The notes beneath the pieces are model-generated. The model made no database searches, was not told the DNA's origin, and saw only the letters and a list, made by a program, of their open reading frames with translations. A program made the translations under genes and the position numbers. A DNA stretch of 11,381 nt from an uncultured Blautia sp. (lineage in GTDB: Bacteria; Bacillota; Clostridia; Lachnospirales; Lachnospiraceae), in NCBI GenBank assembly GCA_900542045.1, contig UQMI01000076.1, positions 1-11,381 of the forward strand, in the 5' to 3' direction. Shown one piece after another: positions 1-7,390 of this stretch (positions are counted from its first letter, which is position 1; every line of letters starts with the position of its first letter).

Positions 1-10
1 TTTAACAAGA

Positions 11-36
11 AAAAATGCCGTGTTTATGCGGCTTTT
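11..36 (+). terminator. possible terminator of an upstream gene
   Basis: A short hairpin is formed by GCCG (17-20) and CGGC (29-32), extended by two G-U pairs around a TTTA loop. It is preceded by a run of five A and followed by TTTT (33-36). This is a weak intrinsic-terminator shape, and the gene it would end lies outside the window. The stem is short and the T-run is only four bases, so it may not terminate efficiently. Confidence 0.4.
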
Positions 37-53
37 GGCGTTTCGCAAACGCC
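37..53. repeat. perfect 7-bp hairpin GGCGTTT-CGC-AAACGCC
   Basis: A perfect inverted repeat, arms 37-43 and 47-53 with a 3-base loop, directly abuts the possible terminator at 11-36 and lies 32 bases before the first start codon. It could be part of a leader or a binding site. It has no T-run after it, so it is not a terminator by itself. No convincing promoter is visible before the first gene. Confidence 0.4.
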
Positions 54-85
54 TAAATGGGAATAAGGAAGAAAGGAGAAGAACC

Positions 86-1069
86 ATGAGCAATGGGAAT
101 ACAATCAGAAAAGCAGCGCTGGCTCTGCTTTCCATGCAGCGCCATTCCTGGGAACAGGGAGTAGCCATGCAGGCTTTTCTGGAAATGGGGGAAATGGACA
201 CAGTGGCAGCCATGGCTGTGGAAGCGGTCTACCGGAGCATGGAAGACGGGCGGGCGGCTACCATAGGAGTGACAGACGGAGTGACGGATCCCTGTGCCAC
301 AGGCAGCGGAATTCTGGCGGCTTACAAAAATACGGGAAAGAAAGAACTAAAGGAAGGATATGACCGGCTTCTGATCTGGGCTCTTGAAAAAGCACCCAGA
401 AATGAGGCCGGAATTTTGTATCATCTGACGACCAGACATGAATTCTGGGCGGATTCCATATATATGCTGCCGCCGTTCCTGGCAGAGGCCGGCTATGTCA
501 CGGAAGCTTTGCAGAATCTTTTGGGATATTGGGATACACTTTACGATCCGGAAGCACACCTGATGCGTCATATGTGGGATGATGACAGGAAAGTTTATGT
601 CAGGGAGGCACACTGGGGAACCGGAAGCGGATGGGCCCTGGCTGCCCTGGTGCGGATGGATGGGCTGCTGGATGGCAGATATGACAGAGAAAAGGAACTG
701 CTGCGGAGTATGTTCCGGGAGCTACTGGATGGTGTTTTGAAATGGAAGCGTCCCAATGGATTTTTCGGTGATGTGCTGGATGCAGAGGAAAGTTTTTCGG
801 AAACGAATCTGGTGCAGATGACAGCTTACAGTATCTATCGGGGGATGATGCAGCAGATGATCCCGGATACCTATCTGGAAGAAGCAGATCTGCTGCGGGA
901 GGCAGCAAACAGTAAGGTGACGGAAGACGGATTTGTGCACGATGTGTGCGGCGCCCCCGGATTTGATAAGCCAGGATTCTCTCCGGAAGGACAGGCGTTT
1001 TATCTGATGATGGAACAGGCCTGCAGAGAATGGGTCGACAGCAGGAAAGGAGAAAAAAACAATGAATGA
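86..1069 (+). CDS. GH88/GH105-type unsaturated uronyl hydrolase
   Basis: A 327-residue protein resembling the YteR/YesR (GH105, Pfam Glyco_hydro_88) family. These cytoplasmic (alpha/alpha)6-barrel enzymes hydrate the C4-C5 double bond of the unsaturated uronic acid left on oligosaccharides by polysaccharide lyases. Seen: N-terminal QRHSWEQGVAMQAFLE (18-33), typical of YteR-like proteins; D68 before a G-rich ATGSGILAAY helix; D123 in WADSIYMLPPF, the position of the catalytic Asp in the family; HWGTGSGWALAAL (176-188), matching the family's W-G-x-G-x-GW motif; and a C-terminal SPEGQAF (299-305). There is no signal peptide. The ATG at 86 is chosen because AAAGGAG (72-78) sits 7 bases before it; an in-frame ATG at 20 lies inside a hairpin and lacks such a site. 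It overlaps the next gene by 8 bases, which suggests translational coupling. Exact substrate (rhamnogalacturonan, glycosaminoglycan or other) cannot be read from the sequence. Confidence 0.85.
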   Translation: MSNGNTIRKAALALLSMQRHSWEQGVAMQAFLEMGEMDTVAAMAVEAVYRSMEDGRAATIGVTDGVTDPCATGSGILAAYKNTGKKELKEGYDRLLIWALEKAPRNEAGILYHLTTRHEFWADSIYMLPPFLAEAGYVTEALQNLLGYWDTLYDPEAHLMRHMWDDDRKVYVREAHWGTGSGWALAALVRMDGLLDGRYDREKELLRSMFRELLDGVLKWKRPNGFFGDVLDAEESFSETNLVQMTAYSIYRGMMQQMIPDTYLEEADLLREAANSKVTEDGFVHDVCGAPGFDKPGFSPEGQAFYLMMEQACREWVDSRKGEKNNE

Positions 1070-2225
1070 TTTTGTATGGTACAACCCCACAGAGATTATT
1101 TTTGGAAAAGGAAAACACAGAGAAGTTGGAATGTATGTAAAAAAATATGCCAATCGGATCCTGCTGCATTACGGCGGAGGGAGCGTGAAAAAAACAGGGA
1201 CTCTGGACGTGGTGAAACAGTCTCTGCAGGATGCAGGTGTAGAATATGTGGAACTGGGAGGTGTGAAACCGAATCCCAGGGTCTCTTTGGTACGGGAAGG
1301 TATTGAAATCTGCCGGAGAGAAAAGCTGAACTTTATTCTGGCAGTCGGCGGAGGAAGCGTTATTGATTCTGCCAAAGGAATTGCAGTGGGTGTTCCCTAT
1401 GAAGGTGATGTCTGGGAGTTGTATGCCACTGAAAAACAGCCTGTAGAAATTTTGCCTGTGGGTGTAGTACTGACAATTCCGGCGGCCGGTACAGAGAGTG
1501 GTGATGGCAGTGTGTTGAATAATGAGGAGACTCAGGATAAACGTTCCTGCTGCAGTCCTGTTTTCTATCCGAAATTTGCAATTTTGAATCCGGAGTTGTG
1601 CTATACCCTTCCCAGAAGACAGATTGCTGCAGGTGGTATTGATATGCTGGCGCATGTTATGGAACGGTATTTTGTGCCAAACGAGCCTACACTTCTGACA
1701 GACCAGCTTTGTGAGGGAACCATGCGTACGATCATAGACTGCATTCCACGGGTTATGGAGGACCCCACCAATTACGATCTGTGGGCGGAAGTGATGTGGT
1801 GCGGAACTGTGGCGCATAATGGATTTATCGGAAAAGGACGTCTGGATGACTGGGCCAGCCATGAAATGGAGCATCAGCTCAGTGCGCTGTATGATATGAT
1901 ACACGGAGAGGGACTGGCTATCATGTTTCCGGCCTGGATGGAATATGTGAGGGATGCGCATCCATGGCGTTTTGTGGACTTTGCGGTGAAAGTTTTTCAG
2001 ATAGATCCGGAAAATAAAAGTCAGGAAGAGATTATTTCTCAGGGAATCCAGGCCTTAAAAGACTTTTATCACCGGCTTGGCGTGGCTACTACCATGACGG
2101 AAGCCGGTATTGAAAACCCGGATATTGAACGAATGACTGAACAGGCTTCACAGGGAGCACCCCTTGGAAATTTTGTCAAATTGCACAAAAATGACATAAG
2201 AAATATATACAATTTAGCAAAGTGA
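1062..2225 (+). CDS. YqhD/BdhA-like metal-dependent alcohol dehydrogenase (aldehyde reductase)
   Basis: A 387-residue group III (iron-type) alcohol dehydrogenase. The family reduces aldehydes to alcohols with NAD(P)H in the cytoplasm. Seen: N-terminal Rossmann-like half with GGGS (38-41) and the dinucleotide-binding GGGSVIDSAKGIA (96-108); all-helical C-terminal half with metal ligands D194 and H198 (GGIDMLAH) and H267 and H281 (SHEMEH, IHGEGLAI). As I recall them, length and ligand numbering match E. coli YqhD, an NADPH-dependent reductase of short-chain and reactive aldehydes; butanol dehydrogenases of Clostridia belong to the same branch. AAAGGAG (1046-1052) lies 9 bases before the ATG, inside the previous gene. 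The start overlaps the GH88/105 stop, so the two are co-translated. By context it may handle an aldehyde sugar acid released by its partner; that is inference. Cofactor preference and true metal are not decidable here. Confidence 0.9.
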   Translation: MNDFVWYNPTEIIFGKGKHREVGMYVKKYANRILLHYGGGSVKKTGTLDVVKQSLQDAGVEYVELGGVKPNPRVSLVREGIEICRREKLNFILAVGGGSVIDSAKGIAVGVPYEGDVWELYATEKQPVEILPVGVVLTIPAAGTESGDGSVLNNEETQDKRSCCSPVFYPKFAILNPELCYTLPRRQIAAGGIDMLAHVMERYFVPNEPTLLTDQLCEGTMRTIIDCIPRVMEDPTNYDLWAEVMWCGTVAHNGFIGKGRLDDWASHEMEHQLSALYDMIHGEGLAIMFPAWMEYVRDAHPWRFVDFAVKVFQIDPENKSQEEIISQGIQALKDFYHRLGVATTMTEAGIENPDIERMTEQASQGAPLGNFVKLHKNDIRNIYNLAK

Positions 2226-2237
2226 CGAAATGCTAAA
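2213..2237. repeat. inverted repeat TTTAGCA/TGCTAAA across the dehydrogenase stop codon
   Basis: TTTAGCA (2213-2219) and TGCTAAA (2231-2237) form a 7-bp inverted repeat separated by 11 bases that include the TGA stop (2223-2225). TTTAGCA recurs at 2293-2299, with a partial TGCT partner at 2303-2306. The hairpin is AT-rich and followed by A, not T, so it is not a standard terminator. It may be a protein-binding site or simply part of the repeated promoter-upstream element. Confidence 0.45.
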
Positions 2238-2295
2238 AAATATTCCACTTTTTTGGAAAAAAATACGGGGAATACAAGAAAATATTCCACCTTTT
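2237..2295 (+). promoter_or_regulatory. paired direct repeats, candidate operator for the ABC operon
   Basis: AAAATATTCCAC occurs at 2237-2248 and again at 2279-2290, each followed by a T-rich stretch. The starts are 42 bp apart, about four helical turns, so both would face the same side of the DNA. The downstream copy ends about 15-20 bp before the predicted -35 at 2310. AraC-family activators typically bind direct repeats just upstream of -35, and an AraC-type response regulator is encoded in this cluster. It is the obvious candidate ligand, but that is inference. Confidence 0.5.
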
Positions 2296-2309
2296 AGCAA
2301 AATGCTCAG

Positions 2310-2338
2310 TTAAAGAAAAAAAGTGCCGATGCTATACT
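2310..2338 (+). promoter_or_regulatory. extended -10 promoter of the ABC operon
   Basis: The -10 is TATACT (2333-2338) preceded by TGC (2330-2332), an extended -10. The -35, TTAAAG (2310-2315) with a 17-base spacer, is poor. A good -10 with a poor -35 is what an activator-dependent promoter usually looks like. Transcription would start near 2345, giving a leader of about 28 bases before the binding-protein gene. Confidence 0.6.
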
Positions 2339-2372
2339 CATCTTATCAAAAAACGAAGGAGGGCAACAAATA

Positions 2373-3740
2373 ATGAAAAGGAAACTTTTGGCAATGATGC
2401 TGGCATCTGTGATGGCACTATCCATGGTAGGCTGCGGAGGCGCTGCTTCTGATACTGCTTCCCAGGCAGAAGATACGCAGACAGAGGAAAGTACCAATAC
2501 AGGAAATGCCGCTGGGGAAGCGGATGAAGGAAGCACCGGAGAAGATGTGACGATTAAGGTATTCTCCAATCTTCCGGACAGGACTTCCGGACAGGGACTG
2601 GTGGAACAGACTCTGTTTGACAACTATATGGAAGAAAATCCCAATGTAACCATTGAAGTAGAGGCACTGGACGATGAAGCCTATAAAACCAAGTTCAAAG
2701 CATATGCCAGTGGCAGCAGCATGCCGGATCTGGTAAATGTCTGGGGTCAGCCCGGATTTATCGATGAAGTGATCGAAGCCGGTCTTTTGGCAGAACTGAA
2801 TCAGGATGATTATGCAGATTACGGATTTATTGAGGGGTCACTGGACGGCTTTTCCAAGGATGGCAAGCTTTACGGTCTGGCAAGAAATACTGATGTAATG
2901 GTGGTATATTACAATCAGAAAATGTTCGAAGACCATGGATGGGAAGTGCCGGAAACCTATGATGAATTCCTTTCTCTCTGCCAGGATATCAGTGCAGAAG
3001 GAATTATTCCCATGGCTATGGACGGCGGCGATAAATGGCCACTGTACATTTATGTAACTGATCTGATGCAGAAGATTGACGGCGAAGGAGTTATGGAGAA
3101 AACCGGCAATGCTATCAAGAATGCGGATTTCTCTGATGCAACCTTTACACAGGCGGTGGACCTGCTGACAGAAACAGCCAGCAGCGGCGTGTTCCAGTCT
3201 GGTTTCGAAACCAACGACATCGGAACTGCCTCCAATCTGTTCTACAATGAGCAGGCGGCAATGTATTATATGGGAAGTTGGGAAATGTCCATGGCAAGTA
3301 ATGAAGACATTGCCCCCGAGGTACGTGACAATATCCGCGTATTCAGCCTGCCGCCAGTAAGCGAAGATGTGGAAAATACTGTGCTGACCGCATGGAATGG
3401 AGGAGGATATGCAGTCAGCTCCAGCAGTGCAGTAAAAGAGGAAGCAATTAAACTGCTTAACTATATGTTTGAACCGGAGAACTGGACAAGAATCGCATGG
3501 GAAAACGGTGTATGTATGTCTGCACAGGACTTTGCACAGTTTTCAACCGGAAATGAAACCGAACTGCAGAATCAGCTTGCAGAACTGGTATCAAATGCGA
3601 CCAATCTTTCCGGAACTCCTCTGGGAGACATGGGAACCTCTGAGTTTAAGACGATTTGTGAGGATACTGTTCAGGAAGTTTCCATTGGCACAATTTCAAC
3701 CGATGAATTTCTGAGTGGTCTGGAAGATGCCTGCAAATAA
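2373..3740 (+). CDS. sugar ABC transporter substrate-binding lipoprotein (CUT1 family)
   Basis: A 455-residue extracellular solute-binding protein, family 1 (Pfam SBP_bac_1/SBP_bac_8 type). It captures an oligosaccharide at the cell surface and hands it to the two permeases downstream. Seen: a lipoprotein signal peptide with MKRK, a hydrophobic core and a lipobox ending SMVGC, so C21 would be lipidated; an acidic, Ser/Thr-rich linker to about residue 50; then the mature domain beginning with VTIKVFSNLPDRTSG. Later segments such as MPDLVNVWG, DGKLYGLARNTDVMVVYYNQKMFEDHGWEVP and AAMYYMGSWEM are typical of the CUT1 family, which binds di- and oligosaccharides. AGGAGG (2357-2362) sits 10 bases before the ATG. 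It is the first gene after the predicted promoter and is separated from the permeases by a hairpin terminator, so it is likely expressed above them. The sugar bound cannot be told from sequence. Confidence 0.93.
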   Translation: MKRKLLAMMLASVMALSMVGCGGAASDTASQAEDTQTEESTNTGNAAGEADEGSTGEDVTIKVFSNLPDRTSGQGLVEQTLFDNYMEENPNVTIEVEALDDEAYKTKFKAYASGSSMPDLVNVWGQPGFIDEVIEAGLLAELNQDDYADYGFIEGSLDGFSKDGKLYGLARNTDVMVVYYNQKMFEDHGWEVPETYDEFLSLCQDISAEGIIPMAMDGGDKWPLYIYVTDLMQKIDGEGVMEKTGNAIKNADFSDATFTQAVDLLTETASSGVFQSGFETNDIGTASNLFYNEQAAMYYMGSWEMSMASNEDIAPEVRDNIRVFSLPPVSEDVENTVLTAWNGGGYAVSSSSAVKEEAIKLLNYMFEPENWTRIAWENGVCMSAQDFAQFSTGNETELQNQLAELVSNATNLSGTPLGDMGTSEFKTICEDTVQEVSIGTISTDEFLSGLEDACK

Positions 3741-3750
3741 GTAAAAAAGG

Positions 3751-3791
3751 CGGCCGTCTGGATGAATAACTCACCAGGCGGCTGTTTTTTT
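3751..3791 (+). terminator. terminator/attenuator between binding protein and permeases
   Basis: An 11-bp stem, arms 3751-3761 and 3774-3784 with two G-U pairs, closes a 12-base loop and is followed by seven T (3785-3791). A run of six A precedes it. This is a good intrinsic terminator, but the same-direction permease genes begin 33 bases later and no new promoter is visible between. It therefore probably works as partial termination, keeping binding-protein mRNA in excess over permease mRNA, as is common in sugar ABC operons. Confidence 0.8.
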
Positions 3792-3823
3792 GCGGATGCA
3801 GAGTGATGGAAAAGGAGAGGAAC

Positions 3824-4699
3824 ATGAAAAAAACATACAGTAACAAGCTTGTGATCTTAAGCTTGGTTCTCCCTGGAATACTGATGTTTGTCTTTGCGAT
3901 ACTGGCGCCGATCTGTCTGAGCATTTATTATGGCTTCACAGATTTCAGCGGAATGGGGTCTTATTCATTTATCGGTTTGGACAATTATATTGAAATGTTC
4001 CAGGATGAAGGATTCTGGCTTTCTCTGCGGAACTCTTTGCTGCTTGCCGCAGGATTCATTCTGATCCAGCACCCGCTGGCAATTATGACGGCTGCATTGC
4101 TGGATCGCATGGGAAAAAAGGCAGAAGGATTTTTCCGCTGTGTTTATTTTTTGCCGAATGTAATTTCCGTGGCGGTTATTGCGTATCTGTGGAAATTTAT
4201 TTATGATCCGAATTTCGGGCTTCTGAATAATATTGCGAAAATATTTGGATTCGAAGGGAATACCAACTGGCTGGGAACCGGAACTGCTATCTGGTCGGTA
4301 CTGGTGGTATTGATCTGGCACGGTTTTGGATGGGGAATGCTGATCTACTACACCGGAATCAAAAATATTGATCCAGGTCTTTATGAAGCGGCAGCCATCG
4401 ATGGAGCAGATAACAAAAGAATCTTTTTACATATTACATTGCCGCTGATGAAACCCGTGATTCAGGTAAATGTGACCATGGCAATTATTTCTGCTCTGAA
4501 ACAGATGGAAACGGTATACCTGCTGACAAACGGCGGACCGGGGAACGAGACCCAGTTTATGGCGAATTATCTGTATAAGCAGGCGTTCAGTTCCTTTAAA
4601 TATGGTTACGGCAATGCTATCAGCGTGGTGTTTGTGATCATCTGTGTCGTAGCGACTCAGGTGCTGAATGTGATTTTCAAAGAGAAGAAGGAGGGGTGA
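3824..4699 (+). CDS. sugar ABC transporter permease, MalF/UgpA type
   Basis: A 291-residue inner-membrane permease of the CUT1 family. It forms half of the transmembrane channel. Seen: a first membrane segment at about 9-31; further hydrophobic segments at about 70-92, 108-126, 155-176 and 264-285; and the cytoplasmic EAA loop that docks the ATPase at 188-207 (EAAAIDGADN... ending LP). The sequence NGGPGNET (236-243) before the last segment is typical of MalF/UgpA-like permeases. The ATG at 3824 is chosen because AAGGAG (3812-3817) lies 6 bases before it; an in-frame ATG 21 bases upstream would put that site inside the gene. Its stop is 2 bases before the next start, so both permeases are one translational unit. 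Confidence 0.93.
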   Translation: MKKTYSNKLVILSLVLPGILMFVFAILAPICLSIYYGFTDFSGMGSYSFIGLDNYIEMFQDEGFWLSLRNSLLLAAGFILIQHPLAIMTAALLDRMGKKAEGFFRCVYFLPNVISVAVIAYLWKFIYDPNFGLLNNIAKIFGFEGNTNWLGTGTAIWSVLVVLIWHGFGWGMLIYYTGIKNIDPGLYEAAAIDGADNKRIFLHITLPLMKPVIQVNVTMAIISALKQMETVYLLTNGGPGNETQFMANYLYKQAFSSFKYGYGNAISVVFVIICVVATQVLNVIFKEKKEG

Positions 4700-4701
4700 G
4701 C

Positions 4702-5550
4702 ATGCCAGTGGCAAAGAAAAAGAAAAATTTTTCAGTGGGCAACTGTCTGAAGTGGATTGTACTGATTGCCTTTGCTGTGATACAGATTTTTCCGTTAATC
4801 TGGCTTCTGGACTTCTCACTTGCCAGCAACACGGAGATGTTTACCAACGGGCTGCTGGTGTGGCCGGAAACCATACGATGGGATAACTATGTGAAGGCTT
4901 TTGTAGACGGGCATTTTCTGCTGTATCTGAAGAACAGTCTGCTGGTGAACGTACTGGCGGTGATCTTTGTACTGATTCTTTCGATTATGCTGTCCTTTGC
5001 ATGTACAAGAATGTTATGGAAGCTGTCGGGAACTGTGCGGAACCTGATCCTTCTGGGAATGATGATTCCCATTCATGCGACCTTGCTTCCAAACTATGTT
5101 ATTTATGACAGGCTGAATCTGACAGATACACTTTGGGCGCTGCTGATCCCCTATATTGCCTTTTCTCTTCCTCAGGGACTGTTCCTTGTCAGCAGCTTTA
5201 TGGAGAGTATTCCCAAAGAAATTGAGGAAGCTGCCATTATTGACGGCTGCGGCATCTACCGGCTGATCTGGACGGTGATTACGCCGATGCTGAAAACCTC
5301 CCTGGTAACAGTGGCGATCATGACCTTCCTGAACAACTGGAATGAATTCATGATGGCAAGCACCTACTTGAGCAGTCCGAAATGGAAAACGCTTCCTTTC
5401 TCCGTTCTGGAGTTTACCGGACTGTACTCATCCAACTATTCTGTACAGTTTGCGGTAATGGCACTGACGGCGGCACCTATGGTAATTATCTATGTGATTC
5501 TGAATAAGCACATTACAAAGGGTGTTGCGATGGGAGCTGTAAAAGGATAA
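4702..5550 (+). CDS. sugar ABC transporter permease, MalG/UgpE type
   Basis: A 282-residue partner permease completing the importer channel. Seen: a basic N-terminus (AKKKKN), a first membrane segment at about 16-38, more hydrophobic segments at about 78-100, 114-134, 143-165, 200-216 and 250-268, and the EAA loop at 175-199 (EEAAIIDGCG... TPMLKT). It ends with the usual MalG-like GxxxGAVKG tail. The ATG at 4702 is preferred: AAGGAGG (4688-4694) is 7 bases away. A GTG at 4696 in the same frame overlaps that site and is too close. No ATP-binding subunit is encoded next to it, as is usual for CUT1 importers that share an MsmK-type ATPase encoded elsewhere. Confidence 0.93.
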   Translation: MPVAKKKKNFSVGNCLKWIVLIAFAVIQIFPLIWLLDFSLASNTEMFTNGLLVWPETIRWDNYVKAFVDGHFLLYLKNSLLVNVLAVIFVLILSIMLSFACTRMLWKLSGTVRNLILLGMMIPIHATLLPNYVIYDRLNLTDTLWALLIPYIAFSLPQGLFLVSSFMESIPKEIEEAAIIDGCGIYRLIWTVITPMLKTSLVTVAIMTFLNNWNEFMMASTYLSSPKWKTLPFSVLEFTGLYSSNYSVQFAVMALTAAPMVIIYVILNKHITKGVAMGAVKG

Positions 5551-5586
5551 AATAGGAAAAAACGGGACGGAACAGGAGGAAAACAT

Positions 5587-7386
5587 ATGGCGGTCAGAAT
5601 CTTGCAGAGAATCAAAAGGAACTACGGGCGCGTAAAGATCCAGACTAAGATTCTGATTGCCTTTTATTTGGTTGTGTTCTCAGCCGGACTGATCGGCGGC
5701 GGTGTATTTTATTATAACAATTACCAGGCTACCATGGAGGAGGATATAGAAGCTTATCAGAGAATGGCAGATACCGTTCGAAGAGACGTGGAATATCTGC
5801 AGCAGGATGTAAAGGATATTGCCACTTATTTCGCGGTGAATTCCCAGGTACACCAGATATTGATTTCGGATCCCGATGATTATCAGGGGAACACACTGTT
5901 CTGGCAGAGCGAGATTCCGGTTTCTTTTATTCAGGATATCCTGGCTGTGAAGACCCAGATCAAGACGCTGATCCTGTATCCGGAGAATGGATTAAGCCCG
6001 TTTTATGTAAGCAGGGATTCCAGTGTGCATCAGACTTCCGTGGGGGAAATTCAGAATACAGAGATTTATCAGAAGGCGCGGGAGGCCAGAGGAGATATTG
6101 TCTGGATCCGCATGAATGCCAGAAAAAATGAAATTTATGAAAATACATCCAATGACAAAATTGTCGCGGCGAAAATGCTGTTCAATATGTCGAAAAGTCA
6201 GATTCTGGGGCTTGTAGTCATTGGCATGAATGTATCCCAGTATACGGATATCTGTGAAACAGTGCGGCTGTTTCCGCAGGAAGGTGTACTGATTACAGAT
6301 TCACAGGGAAATGAACTGGTTTCTGTGGGAAATATTCCCGAACAGGTACAGAAGGAAAGTATATTGGCGGATTATGTATCGGATGGCTATGAAAAATATG
6401 ACGGTTATTACATTTTCCGTTCAGAGGGAACAGAACGGGATTTTCAGGTATACTATTTTTCGCCGGAGAATATCTGGCAGGATAAGACCTTGCGGGTACT
6501 GAATATGCCACTGGCAATGCTGGTGATCATACTGATCTGTGTATGGCCGTTTTCCTACCTGCTGTCCAACGTCTTAAGCCGTCCGCTGGCCCGGCTGTGC
6601 GTATCCATGGACCGTTTTCGCAGCGGTGATTTTCAGGAACGGGCAGAAGTGCGGGGAGAAGACGAAATCGGACAGCTGGCCAGGTCCTTCAATAAAATGG
6701 TAGAAGACATACAGAGACTGATTGATCAGAATTACGTGCTGGCGCTGCGGGAAAAAGAGAGTGAGCTGAATATTCTGCAGGCTCAGATCAATCCTCATTT
6801 TCTCTATAACGTGTTGGACTCTCTATACTGGAGAGCCATTGATATGGGCAATGAAGAAATGGGAGAAGATATTCTGGCCTTATCCAAGCTGTTCCGGCTG
6901 GTGCTGAATCAGGGAAATGATGAGATTACTGTAGAAAAGGAAATAGAACTGGTCCAGTGTTATCTGCATATCCAGAAAATGCGTATGGAAGACCGGCTGA
7001 CCTATGAAATTAATATGGCACCTGAGATTTTGAAATGCAGGATCAGTAAGCTTCTGATCCAGCCTTTTGTGGAGAATGCAGTGGTCCATGGGCTGGAGGA
7101 CAGCGATGTGGGGGGATTTGTAAAAGTCAGGGGATATCAGGAAGGAGATTTTCTGGTATTTATCATTCAGGATAATGGAGTCGGAATGCAGCAGGATGAA
7201 GCAGACCGGATTTTGGAAGATGCGGACAGAGACAGAATGGGAGATCGAATCAGTCATTATGCGATCTCCAATATCCAGGAGCGGCTTCGTCTGTGTTACC
7301 AGGAACAATATCAATTAGAAATTACCAGCGGCAAGAATAAGGGAACTCAGGTCAGGCTGGTGATTCCCATTAAAAAAAGAGGTTAG
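5587..7386 (+). CDS. YesM-type membrane sensor histidine kinase
   Basis: A 599-residue sensor kinase of the YesM/LytS-like His_kinase family, commonly paired with YesN-type regulators near sugar transporters. Domains in order: cytoplasmic start; membrane segment about 22-43; extracellular Cache-like sensor region about 44-303; membrane segment about 304-327; HAMP linker about 328-382 (SRPLARL... GEDEIGQLARSFNKM); short coiled linker; His_kinase domain with phospho-acceptor H404 in QINPHFLYN; and HATPase with N-box PFVENAVVHG (E496, N497) and G1 box DNGVGM (529-534). All catalytic boxes are intact. AGGAGG (5574-5579) is 7 bases before the ATG. It starts 36 bases after the permease stop with no promoter or terminator visible between, so it belongs to the transport operon. 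It likely senses the sugar or the loaded binding protein; the ligand is unknown. Confidence 0.93.
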   Translation: MAVRILQRIKRNYGRVKIQTKILIAFYLVVFSAGLIGGGVFYYNNYQATMEEDIEAYQRMADTVRRDVEYLQQDVKDIATYFAVNSQVHQILISDPDDYQGNTLFWQSEIPVSFIQDILAVKTQIKTLILYPENGLSPFYVSRDSSVHQTSVGEIQNTEIYQKAREARGDIVWIRMNARKNEIYENTSNDKIVAAKMLFNMSKSQILGLVVIGMNVSQYTDICETVRLFPQEGVLITDSQGNELVSVGNIPEQVQKESILADYVSDGYEKYDGYYIFRSEGTERDFQVYYFSPENIWQDKTLRVLNMPLAMLVIILICVWPFSYLLSNVLSRPLARLCVSMDRFRSGDFQERAEVRGEDEIGQLARSFNKMVEDIQRLIDQNYVLALREKESELNILQAQINPHFLYNVLDSLYWRAIDMGNEEMGEDILALSKLFRLVLNQGNDEITVEKEIELVQCYLHIQKMRMEDRLTYEINMAPEILKCRISKLLIQPFVENAVVHGLEDSDVGGFVKVRGYQEGDFLVFIIQDNGVGMQQDEADRILEDADRDRMGDRISHYAISNIQERLRLCYQEQYQLEITSGKNKGTQVRLVIPIKKRG

Positions 7387-7390
7387 AAAG

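Noticed and set aside
600..1961. Long open frame on the minus strand (453 codons)
   Set aside because: It lies antisense to two well-supported genes, is rich in His, Ser, Cys, Arg and Pro with no recognisable domain, and spans their junction. It is an open-frame shadow of the + strand genes.
2213..2260. Terminator after the dehydrogenase gene
   Set aside because: Hairpins here (TTTAGCA/TGCTAAA and TTCCA/TGGAA) are short, AT-rich and followed by A-runs, not T-runs, on the + strand.
4696..4704. GTG at 4696 as start of the second permease
   Set aside because: It lies within or directly beside the ribosome binding site; the ATG at 4702 has correct spacing.
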